From: SHLQ01 sp964517125
GTDB lineage: Bacteria > Actinomycetota > Acidimicrobiia > Acidimicrobiales > SHLQ01
Reading direction: 5' to 3'
DNA: 64,000 nt
Assembly: GCA_964517125.1 (NCBI GenBank)
Contig: CAZFBD010000007.1
Coordinates: forward strand, 1-64,000
Shown here one piece after another: positions 42,643 through 49,406 of the stretch. A model generated the notes under the pieces. That model was not told the DNA's origin. It ran no database searches and was given only the letters and a program-made list of their open reading frames with translations. The translations under genes were made by a program, and so were the position numbers. Position 1 is the first letter of the stretch; each line of letters starts with the position of its first letter.

Positions 42643-42687
42643 GATTCCGGTCCAGGCCGTCATGTGGGACTTCGACGGAACGATCCT
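42633..42687 (+). repeat. 55-bp copy left of assembly gap
   Basis: This 55-bp stretch is identical to 42788-42842 on the other side of the N run. It looks like a contig-end overlap of k-mer length, not a natural repeat. Confidence 0.85.
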
Positions 42688-42787
42688 NNNNNNNNNNNNN
42701 NNNNNNNNNNNNNNNNNNNNNNNNNNNNNNNNNNNNNNNNNNNNNNNNNNNNNNNNNNNNNNNNNNNNNNNNNNNNNNNNNNNNNNN
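42688..42787. other. Assembly gap, 100 N
   Basis: Exactly 100 N, the common placeholder for a scaffold join of unknown length. Both flanks carry the same 55 bp, so the true sequence may simply be continuous with one copy. Confidence 0.97.
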
Positions 42788-42842
42788 AAACGTCTGAGAT
42801 TCCGGTCCAGGCCGTCATGTGGGACTTCGACGGAACGATCCT
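42788..42842 (+). repeat. 55-bp copy right of assembly gap
   Basis: Second copy of the 55-bp contig-end sequence; see 42633-42687. Confidence 0.85.
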
Positions 42843-42909
42843 GGACACCGAATTGCTGGAGTACCTTGATCGTGATCTCGTTTTTGGCCCGCGAGGGGCG
42901 CACACATGA
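42817..42909 (+). pseudogene. HAD-hydrolase N-terminal fragment
   Basis: MWDFDGTILDTE is the first motif of HAD-superfamily hydrolases (nucleophile Asp in D-F-D-G-T), but the frame stops after 30 codons, with no cap domain or later motifs. Either a truncated gene or the product of a wrong contig join at the gap. Upstream codons before the ATG keep an open frame in the collapsed sequence. Confidence 0.5.
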
Positions 42910-42937
42910 CAGCGATCGCCCGGCCCGGGAGGCGTCC

Positions 42938-44659
42938 GTGAAACTTCAACTCACATGGTCCGGTGGAACCGCCGCATTCGATCAGGGACAGAACCCCACC
43001 GTGGGCCGGGTCCCCGACGCCTCGGTCACCATTCCCGACGCTCAGGTATCGCGGGCTCATCTGAGCTTTGTCTTCGTGAACGACCTGTGGACCTTCGAGG
43101 ACACCTCCTCCAACGGCACGTTCATCGGCGGCCAACGGGTCACGGTCGGCGGCATTGCGGGTCCCATCTCCATGCACCTCGGCGGTCCAACAGGACCGGT
43201 TCTGAACGTGGCTCCCGTGGCCGACCAGGCTCCGGTTGCACCTCTGGCGCCTCCCGTCGTCACGCCACCTCCAGCCCCGGTACCTCCGGCGCCCGCGCCA
43301 GCTGCACCTCCACCTCCCCACGTTGCCGCTCCCGCGCCTGTGCCACCGCAGCCGGTTCGCCCCGCTGTTGCCGCCGGTCCGGTTGCCGACATGTCACGTC
43401 AGACCGTCCGCCTCGACGACCGGCAACTGCGCCTCGAGCTCGATGGCAAAATGCACGTCTTCACGCCGGGAACCAGGGTGGTTGTGGGCCGCGACCCATC
43501 GGCCGACGTGCACTCCGACAGCCAGCTCGTGAGCGGGCACCACTGCGCGTTCTCCCACGATGGGGCGTCCTGGTGGGTCGAAGACCTGCAGAGCTCGCGG
43601 GGAACGTGGATCGACGGCCGCAAGATCACGCGCAAGCGCATCGAGGGGGCGTTCTTTGTTCTCCTTGGTGACGACGATGCGGGCGAGCCGCTCCGAGTCA
43701 TCACCGCGGGGGAACATCGCAAGCCACGGGACCGGACAGCGCTCCTTGTCGCTGGAACCGCCCTTGCGGTTGCCCTGATCGGAGGGTTGCTCGCCTTCGC
43801 CTTCTGGCCCGACACGAGCGAGGGTGACGCGATCATCGCCCAGGTGCAGGCCCAGCTCGAAGAACAGCGCATGACGTCGGCCGAGCTCGCGGCGTCGCAG
43901 GCCGATGCCCAGCGACAGCTCAGTGAGGCCCTTGCCAACGGCGGAGGTGACAACAGCGGAAGCGAGCTCCGGGCGGCGCGCCTCGCAACAGCGTTGATCT
44001 CGGTCCCCGATGAAGACGGCAACATCATCGGAACCGGCTCCGGTGCGCTCGTGTCCGACGACGGCCTCATTCTGACCAACATTCATGTGGTCCTTCCCGG
44101 GTTGGAGTTCGAACGGACCGGCGACTCCACGTTCGCGAACTCGGTCGACCCGGAGCGAGTCATCGTGGCGTTCCCGAGCGAAGACGGTGGACCAGCGGAT
44201 CGGACGTACATCGCCGAACAGGTCGCAGCGCATCCCGCACACGACGCCGCGCTGATTCGGGTCGTCGAAGCGCTCGACGGGAACATGGACGAACTGCCCG
44301 AGCCCCTTCCGCTAGGCGACTCCACCCTGTTGCGCGCTGGCGATGAGATCGCCGTGGTGGGGTATCCGGGTACCGCATTCACCCAGCGCGTCAGCATCGC
44401 ACTCAGCAACTTCCAGAGCTTCCAACCATGCGTGAACGATGGCAACCCCGTCGACGTTGGTTGGGGCTGCTTGCGCGACTACGACGAGGGCTACCTGAAC
44501 CTTGCGGGCGAAACCCTCGAGGGTGGTTCGTCGGGTGGGCCCATCCTGCGGAACGGCACGATCGTCGGGATTCAGCTGGGGACCTTTGGTGACCCCGGCG
44601 CAGCCAGTGCCCAGAACCTCGGCGTGCCGATCGACTTGATCAAAGACGATCTCTTCTAG
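42938..44659 (+). CDS. Double-FHA membrane protein with trypsin-like protease domain
   Basis: A 573-aa protein. FHA domain 1 (~1-80: VGRVPDASVTIPD, SRAHLSF, SSNGTFI), a Pro/Ala linker, FHA domain 2 (~150-250: VVGRDPSADVHSD, SGHHCAF, SSRGTWIDG), a membrane helix (LLVAGTALAVALIGGLLAFAFW), a Gln/Ala coiled stretch and an extracytoplasmic trypsin-like domain with intact His (LTNIHVV), Asp (AHDAALIRV) and Ser (GGSSGGPIL). Binding of phosphothreonine proteins inside could be linked to proteolysis outside. Start GTG 42938 follows GGGAGG. Confidence 0.85.
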   Translation: MKLQLTWSGGTAAFDQGQNPTVGRVPDASVTIPDAQVSRAHLSFVFVNDLWTFEDTSSNGTFIGGQRVTVGGIAGPISMHLGGPTGPVLNVAPVADQAPVAPLAPPVVTPPPAPVPPAPAPAAPPPPHVAAPAPVPPQPVRPAVAAGPVADMSRQTVRLDDRQLRLELDGKMHVFTPGTRVVVGRDPSADVHSDSQLVSGHHCAFSHDGASWWVEDLQSSRGTWIDGRKITRKRIEGAFFVLLGDDDAGEPLRVITAGEHRKPRDRTALLVAGTALAVALIGGLLAFAFWPDTSEGDAIIAQVQAQLEEQRMTSAELAASQADAQRQLSEALANGGGDNSGSELRAARLATALISVPDEDGNIIGTGSGALVSDDGLILTNIHVVLPGLEFERTGDSTFANSVDPERVIVAFPSEDGGPADRTYIAEQVAAHPAHDAALIRVVEALDGNMDELPEPLPLGDSTLLRAGDEIAVVGYPGTAFTQRVSIALSNFQSFQPCVNDGNPVDVGWGCLRDYDEGYLNLAGETLEGGSSGGPILRNGTIVGIQLGTFGDPGAASAQNLGVPIDLIKDDLF

Positions 44660-44672
44660 CCGTCTTCAGTCC

Positions 44673-44678
44673 TAGGAT
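44673..44678 (+). promoter_or_regulatory. -10 box, leaderless hemB
   Basis: TAGGAT lies 7 nt before the hemB ATG at 44686. Confidence 0.45.
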
Positions 44679-44685
44679 TCCTTCC

Positions 44686-45741
44686 ATGAGCTTCCCTCAA
44701 CGTCGGCTCCGCCGACTGCGCCGCACCGACACCATGCGCCGGATGGTCGCCGAAACCACGCTGTCGGTCGACGATCTCATCGCTCCACTGTTCGTTCGCG
44801 AGAACATCACCAGTCCACAGCCGATTCAGTCGCTCCCGGGCGTGATGCAACACACGATGGACTCCCTCATCCGTGAGGCCACGGAGCTACGCGACCTGGG
44901 TGTGCCCGCCCTGATTCTGTTCGGTGTCCCGGCCGAGAAGGACGAGATCGGCTCCGGTGCGTTCGATCCGGGCGGCATCGTGCAGCTGGCGCTCGGCGAA
45001 CTGCGCGAGACCCTCGGCGATTCCATGGTCCTCATCGCCGACCTCTGCGTCGACGAGTACACCTCGCATGGGCACTGCGGGATCATCGACGCCGACGGCC
45101 ATGTGGACAACGACGCCACCCTCGAGATCTACCAGAGGGTCGCGCTGGCCCAGGCTGTTGCCGGCGCCGACATTGTGGCGCCGTCCGGAATGATGGACGG
45201 GCAGGTTGCTGCCATCCGCGACGCCCTCGATACCGACGGCTTCACCGACACCTCCATCCTTGCGTACGCGGCGAAATACGCCTCGGCGTTCTACGGGCCC
45301 TTCCGCGACGCTGTCGATGTTGAAATCGCCGATGGCGGAGACCGCAAGGGGTACCAGCAGGACCCGCGCAACGGCCGTGAAGCCATGGAGGAAATTGCCC
45401 TCGACATCGCCGAGGGAGCGGACATGGTCATGGTCAAGCCGGCGCTGTCCTATCTGGACATCATCCTGCGGGCCCGCCTGGACCTGAACATTCCGATCGC
45501 TGCGTATCACGTGTCTGGCGAGTACGCGATGCTCAAGGCCGCCGAGACAAACGGTTGGATCGACGGCGACGCTGCCGCACTCGAAATCCTCACGTCGATC
45601 AAGCGTGCGGGCGCCGACCTGATCCTCACCTACCTCACTCGCAGCATCGCCGAGACCCTCGCCGATCATCGACCGGCGCTTGGCGCTGGACCCCGCGCAA
45701 TCGAACCAGCGCGCGCCGAACTCAATCCCGGAGACAGCTGA
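44686..45741 (+). CDS. hemB: Porphobilinogen synthase
   Basis: A 351-aa enzyme joining two 5-aminolevulinates to porphobilinogen. DLCVDEYTSHGHCG is the metal-site loop; the middle Cys of the zinc-type C-x-C motif is Asp, as in Mg-dependent relatives. The active-site Lys lie in KYASAFYGPFRDA and in MVMVKPALSYLD. hemL follows one base later. Haem demand fits the many cytochromes in the window. Confidence 0.95.
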   Translation: MSFPQRRLRRLRRTDTMRRMVAETTLSVDDLIAPLFVRENITSPQPIQSLPGVMQHTMDSLIREATELRDLGVPALILFGVPAEKDEIGSGAFDPGGIVQLALGELRETLGDSMVLIADLCVDEYTSHGHCGIIDADGHVDNDATLEIYQRVALAQAVAGADIVAPSGMMDGQVAAIRDALDTDGFTDTSILAYAAKYASAFYGPFRDAVDVEIADGGDRKGYQQDPRNGREAMEEIALDIAEGADMVMVKPALSYLDIILRARLDLNIPIAAYHVSGEYAMLKAAETNGWIDGDAAALEILTSIKRAGADLILTYLTRSIAETLADHRPALGAGPRAIEPARAELNPGDS

Positions 45742-45742
45742 C

Positions 45743-47014
45743 ATGGCCCATACGAACGACGCCCTCTTCAGCCGAGGTAAAGACGTCATGCCCGGTGGCG
45801 TGAACTCGCCCGTGCGGTCCTTCCGCTCCGTGGGTGGAACGCCGTATTTCGTGGACCGCGCCGAGGGTCCATGGATTCACGACGTCGAGGGAAACCGGTA
45901 CATCGACTACGTGCAGAGTTACGGTCCCGGAATTCTTGGCCACGCGCATCCCAAGGTCATCGAGGCGGTCACTGCCGCAGCAGCGCGCGGAACCAGCTAC
46001 GGCGCCCCAACCCTGGGTGAGGTCGAGATCGCCGAGGAGATCACTCGGCGCATCGATGGTCTCGAGATGATCCGGCTCACATCGTCGGGAACCGAGGCGG
46101 CCATGTCCGCCATCCGTTTGGCTCGCGGGGCCACCGGCCGCGACACCATCATCAAGTTCGCCGGTTGCTACCACGGACACACCGACTCGCTCCTTGCGGC
46201 TGGTGGATCCGGCGTGGCCAACCAAGGCCTCTCTGGCGGCGATGGCGTTCCGGACGGAGCGGTCGCAGACACGATCGTTGCCCCGTTCAACGTCATCCCT
46301 GAAATCGACGAGACCGTGGCGGTCGTCGCTGTGGAACCCGTGGCCGCCAACATGGGGTTGGTGCCGCCGGCGTCCGGCTTCCTGCAGGGCCTGCGCGACG
46401 CATGTGACGAAGCTGGCGCACTGCTGCTGTTCGACGAGGTCATCACCGGCTTCCGCCTTGCCCATGGCGGCGCGGGGGAGTGGTCCGGCGTGCGCCCCGA
46501 CGTGTGGGCGTTCGGCAAGGTCATCGGTGGTGGGCTGCCCGTGGGTTGTTTCGGTGCAAGCACCGAGGTCATGCAGCACGTCGCACCGCTTGGCGGCGTC
46601 TATCAGGGCGGCACGCTTTCCGGGAATCCGCTCGCCACTGCAGCGGGTCTCGCCACGCTCGAACTCCTCGACGAGGACGCCTACGTGGAACTCAACCGCA
46701 TTGCTGCACGGCTCGCCGACGGTATGCAACGGGTCTTCGACGAGGCGGGCCTGACCGCCACCGTGCCGCGGGTGGGACCACTGGTGGGGCTGTTCTTCAC
46801 CGACCAACAGCCCTCCAACTTCGACGAGGTCAAGGTCGCCGCCGAGAACGGCATCTACCCGAAGTTCTTCCACGAGATGCTCTCTCGCGGCGTGGCGCTC
46901 GCTCCCGGCGCCTACGAGATTCTTTTCCCCGGGTTGTCCCACACCGATGCGGTCATCGACGAAACACTCGAGATCATGGCCGATGCCGCAGCGGCGGTCG
47001 TTGCAGCCAGCTGA
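45743..47014 (+). CDS. hemL: Glutamate-1-semialdehyde 2,1-aminomutase
   Basis: A 423-aa PLP enzyme that makes 5-aminolevulinate in the C5 pathway. PGGVNSPVR at the start, SGTEAAMSAIRLARG, YHGHTDSLL, DEVITGFR and FGKVIGGGLPVG (PLP Lys) are all present. It is cotranscribed with hemB (1-nt gap). Confidence 0.95.
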   Translation: MAHTNDALFSRGKDVMPGGVNSPVRSFRSVGGTPYFVDRAEGPWIHDVEGNRYIDYVQSYGPGILGHAHPKVIEAVTAAAARGTSYGAPTLGEVEIAEEITRRIDGLEMIRLTSSGTEAAMSAIRLARGATGRDTIIKFAGCYHGHTDSLLAAGGSGVANQGLSGGDGVPDGAVADTIVAPFNVIPEIDETVAVVAVEPVAANMGLVPPASGFLQGLRDACDEAGALLLFDEVITGFRLAHGGAGEWSGVRPDVWAFGKVIGGGLPVGCFGASTEVMQHVAPLGGVYQGGTLSGNPLATAAGLATLELLDEDAYVELNRIAARLADGMQRVFDEAGLTATVPRVGPLVGLFFTDQQPSNFDEVKVAAENGIYPKFFHEMLSRGVALAPGAYEILFPGLSHTDAVIDETLEIMADAAAAVVAAS

Positions 47015-47029
47015 CCCGTACCCGACACG

Positions 47030-47491
47030 GTGACTCCGGCCGAGGTGTACGCCGAGTATGGCTCGTGGCGTTGCTGGGTGAGTTTGGAAGATCCTGCAGC
47101 TCCCGTAGTTGAACTCGTTTGGCAGATCTCCGGATTGGTTCCGCGGGTGCTGGTGCAGGCCGGTCGAGTCGTCGATTGCGAGGGTCGGGGCCGTGGTGTC
47201 TCGAATGAGCTGAGTGACCAGATCGATGGTCCATCGGGTCACACGTATCTGGCTGAACTATCGGCCGGTCTGCTGGAAGTGGCGGAAGCCGTGCTGGAAG
47301 CGGCGGCGGAGTCGGAGGGATCTGAGATTCGGCTGCTCAGTGCGGGCAGCGACATCGATACCTCCGAAGTCATACTTAGGCGGGCGTTGGACGTACTCCA
47401 GCACGTGGTCTTCATCGATGCCGAGGAGCTGGACTCGGAGCAGCTTCGCTCGTTGCTTGAGGACCGATCGACGGTATGGCCTTCGTGGTGA
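47030..47491 (+). CDS. Hypothetical protein, 153 aa
   Basis: A 153-aa acidic, mostly helical protein starting at GTG 47030, 15 nt after hemL. No motif or family is recognised; two Cys are present (RCWV, DCEG). Third-position GC is lower than in hemL, as in the rest of the 47-48 kb patch, hinting at transferred DNA. The start is uncertain. Confidence 0.55.
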   Translation: MTPAEVYAEYGSWRCWVSLEDPAAPVVELVWQISGLVPRVLVQAGRVVDCEGRGRGVSNELSDQIDGPSGHTYLAELSAGLLEVAEAVLEAAAESEGSEIRLLSAGSDIDTSEVILRRALDVLQHVVFIDAEELDSEQLRSLLEDRSTVWPSW

Positions 47492-47530
47492 TGGGCCTGC
47501 AGATTCCGGGTCCTTGTCGGAGGGGTCCCT

Positions 47531-47536
47531 TACAGT
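47531..47536 (+). promoter_or_regulatory. -10 box, small acidic gene
   Basis: TACAGT lies 6 nt before ATG 47543. Confidence 0.4.
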
Positions 47537-47542
47537 TGGTGC

Positions 47543-47725
47543 ATGGCCACTTCCGCGAAGTCTTCCGCTGGAGCCGAGGCAGGTACCGGACTGCCGGAAC
47601 CCGGCGACGTCGAACAGGCGGAGCGTCTCCGCATCGTGCCCGATGGCGAATTCTTACCTGAAGCCATCGATCGGATTTCGCTTGATGATTTGGAGGAGCG
47701 TCGCCTTCGGGCAAACGGCAGATGA
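47543..47725 (+). CDS. Hypothetical small acidic protein
   Basis: A 60-aa protein rich in Glu, Asp and Arg (DRISLDDLEERRLRANGR at the end). No family is recognised. The TACAGT box 6 nt before its ATG supports expression as a leaderless gene. Confidence 0.45.
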   Translation: MATSAKSSAGAEAGTGLPEPGDVEQAERLRIVPDGEFLPEAIDRISLDDLEERRLRANGR

Positions 47726-48029
47726 GTCGTCCTGTTCGGGTCGCTTCCGATGTAGAAGTCCCGAGGGCGCTTCCACTTCGAAGACTGACTTGATCGGGCA
47801 CGAGTGTTTGTTGGGAGTGCATGGAATTGCTCTGCAAACGTCAATCTCGATCCGTTGGGGCGAAGTTCTTCGCCTCAACCAACGAGGGCGCGATCGATTG
47901 CTCTTGATGGGCTTCTTTAGAACAAGAGTTTGATTTAGAGAACCGCCCGGACGCCGGCGACAGTCCTGCCGATCGTTCTGGCGGGGTCAGCGCGTGACGG
48001 CGTCACATGCTCGTTCTACACTTGCTGCC
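47726..48029. other. Gene-poor spacer with two stem-loops
   Basis: No convincing gene is seen. A 12-bp near-perfect stem (47854-47865 with 47868-47879, one G-U) is followed by CTCTTG/CAAGAG (47901-47906 with 47923-47928) and TTTGATTT, resembling a terminator. The GC content is lower than in the flanks. Confidence 0.45.
48017..48022 (+). promoter_or_regulatory. -10 box, leaderless vapB
   Basis: TACACT lies 7 nt before ATG 48030. Confidence 0.45.
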
Positions 48030-48254
48030 ATGTCTACGATCGAACTCCCAGATGATGTCGCCGCCGCCCTCGCTGCCGCCGCGGCTGATCGTGGCGTGAC
48101 CGAAGCCGAGCTGATCGCAGCACTTGTAACCGATACTGCACCTGACGAGCTGGACGCGTTCATCGGCGTTGGAGCGTCCGGACGAACCGAAGCGTTCGAT
48201 AGTCACGCGGAACGCGCTGATCTTGCCGCTGAGCGCGACGCCGCCACGATCTGA
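48030..48254 (+). CDS. VapB-like antitoxin
   Basis: A 74-aa protein. MSTIELPDDVAAALAAAAADRG begins like ribbon-helix-helix antitoxins, followed by helix TEAELIAALV and an acidic C-terminal tail for toxin binding. It directly precedes a PIN-domain toxin gene, the usual vapBC order. Because that toxin gene appears frameshifted, the antitoxin may now be alone. Confidence 0.7.
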   Translation: MSTIELPDDVAAALAAAAADRGVTEAELIAALVTDTAPDELDAFIGVGASGRTEAFDSHAERADLAAERDAATI

Positions 48255-48270
48255 ACCGGGGGTCACGTCG

Positions 48271-48690
48271 GTGTTGTTGGTCGATACTGGTGTGTTCCTC
48301 TCCGCCGCTGACCGCGATGAGCCGTCCCATCCACGATGCAGCCGATTGTTGCAGGCTCATCGGGGCGAACTCACAACGACCGGACCAGTCGTCGCTGAGA
48401 CAGCTTGGATGATCGAATCGAGACTCGGTCCAGCGGCAGAGGCAAACCTTCGTGGCAGCGATCGCAGCCCGGCGAATCACCGTTGTCGATCTCACAGCTG
48501 CCCTCTACGAGCGTTGCGTTCAGCTCATCGACATCTACCACGATCTCGGGCTCGGTCTCGTCGACTCCAGCCTCATTGCCGCAGCCGAACAACAAAATCA
48601 GGCCCGAATCGCCACCCTCAATCACCGAGACTTCGCCGTCGTGCGACCGGCCCACATCGACGCGTTCGACCTGCTCCCCGGGCGCCGAAG
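48271..48690 (+). pseudogene. vapC PIN-domain toxin, frameshifted
   Basis: The first frame from GTG 48271 reads VLLVDTGVFLSAADRD and then VVAETAWMIE; after ~48447 the PIN domain continues in the next frame as VAAIAARRITVVDL, GLGLVDSSLIAAAE and ATLNHRDFAVV. Removing one C from the CC at 48447-48448 restores a complete domain (~139 aa) with its acidic metal ligands. It is either a real loss of toxin or a sequencing error. No stop follows in the second frame until 48919, inside the opposite gene. Confidence 0.7.
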
Positions 48691-48699
48691 TGCGCTCAC

Positions 48700-49274
48700 C
48701 CGGAAACATGCTCACGACCTCGGCCTGAAGGCGAGCGATCGACCTGGCCTCCCACGAGCGCGACTTCTCCTCGCTCACGAGCTCGGCGGGAACAAGCATG
48801 TCGTCGACCTGCAGCGACGCGGTGCCGTCCCGGGGGTTCAGCCCCATACGAATCTGATGCCACTCGGTGTCGGGGGTCAGATGGCCGGCCGACGTCCACG
48901 AGCCGCCGTCGTGCTGTGACCACGCAAGCAGTTCGCCGAAGCTCGGCTGCCACGGGTTGAGAACCCATTGGAACGCAAGCCCCACATCTCGACGGCTGTG
49001 CTTGGCGTCCCAGACAAAGAGGCCACCCTCCCCAGCCGACGAAATCGGTTCCGCTGTAGAACTGGCGCTCTCGGGGCGCAGCGGGTGGCGTCAGTGCCAA
49101 TGCCTGCGGCACGGTAGAGATCGGGACCCGAGGCTGTGCGCTCGCGGCCTGCGCTGGGATCATCGTGCCCAGACCACCGAGGACGCCGGCGGCTGCGTAC
49201 GTCAGGAACCGGCGCCGCTCCAGAGCCGGGGCGCCAGCCGATGTGGTGGACGGTTGTGGAGATGGTGCGACCAT
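48700..49274 (-). pseudogene. Tat-exported lectin-like protein, frameshifted
   Basis: From ATG 49274 (AAGGAAGG upstream) the product starts with a Tat signal (ERRRFLTYAAAGVLGG, A-x-A at ~45), then GTDFVGWGG. At ~49026-49028 one extra C (+ strand) shifts the frame; the next frame goes on as LFVWDAKHSRRD, VGLAFQWVLNPW and DTEWHQIRMGLNPRDGTASL, which resembles a laminin-G/concanavalin-like beta-sandwich. The 3' end runs antisense into vapC and has no natural stop there, so the exact end is unknown. Confidence 0.55.
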
Positions 49275-49393
49275 GTCGATGTCCTTCCTTGGACCTGTTC
49301 GTGAGTCGCTCGCCTCTCCAGAAGAAACGGCATCGCCCGACGGCCCCCTTGAGCGTCGATTGTCGACGCCCCAAGTGCGGTCCGCGGCTGACC

Positions 49394-49399
49394 TAGGCT
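49394..49399 (+). promoter_or_regulatory. -10 box, M16 protease gene
   Basis: TAGGCT lies 7 nt before ATG 49407. Confidence 0.4.
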
Positions 49400-49406
49400 C
49401 GCTCCC

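Noticed and set aside
42633..42842. A natural direct repeat or mobile-element target duplication
   Set aside because: The 55-bp copies flank a 100-N placeholder exactly, which is typical of contig-end overlap.
42365..44659. A 764-codon frame running through the N gap into the FHA-protease gene
   Set aside because: It exists only because N codons are read as open; it joins an out-of-frame part of the GFA gene with the FHA gene. The start at 42938 has a ribosome site.
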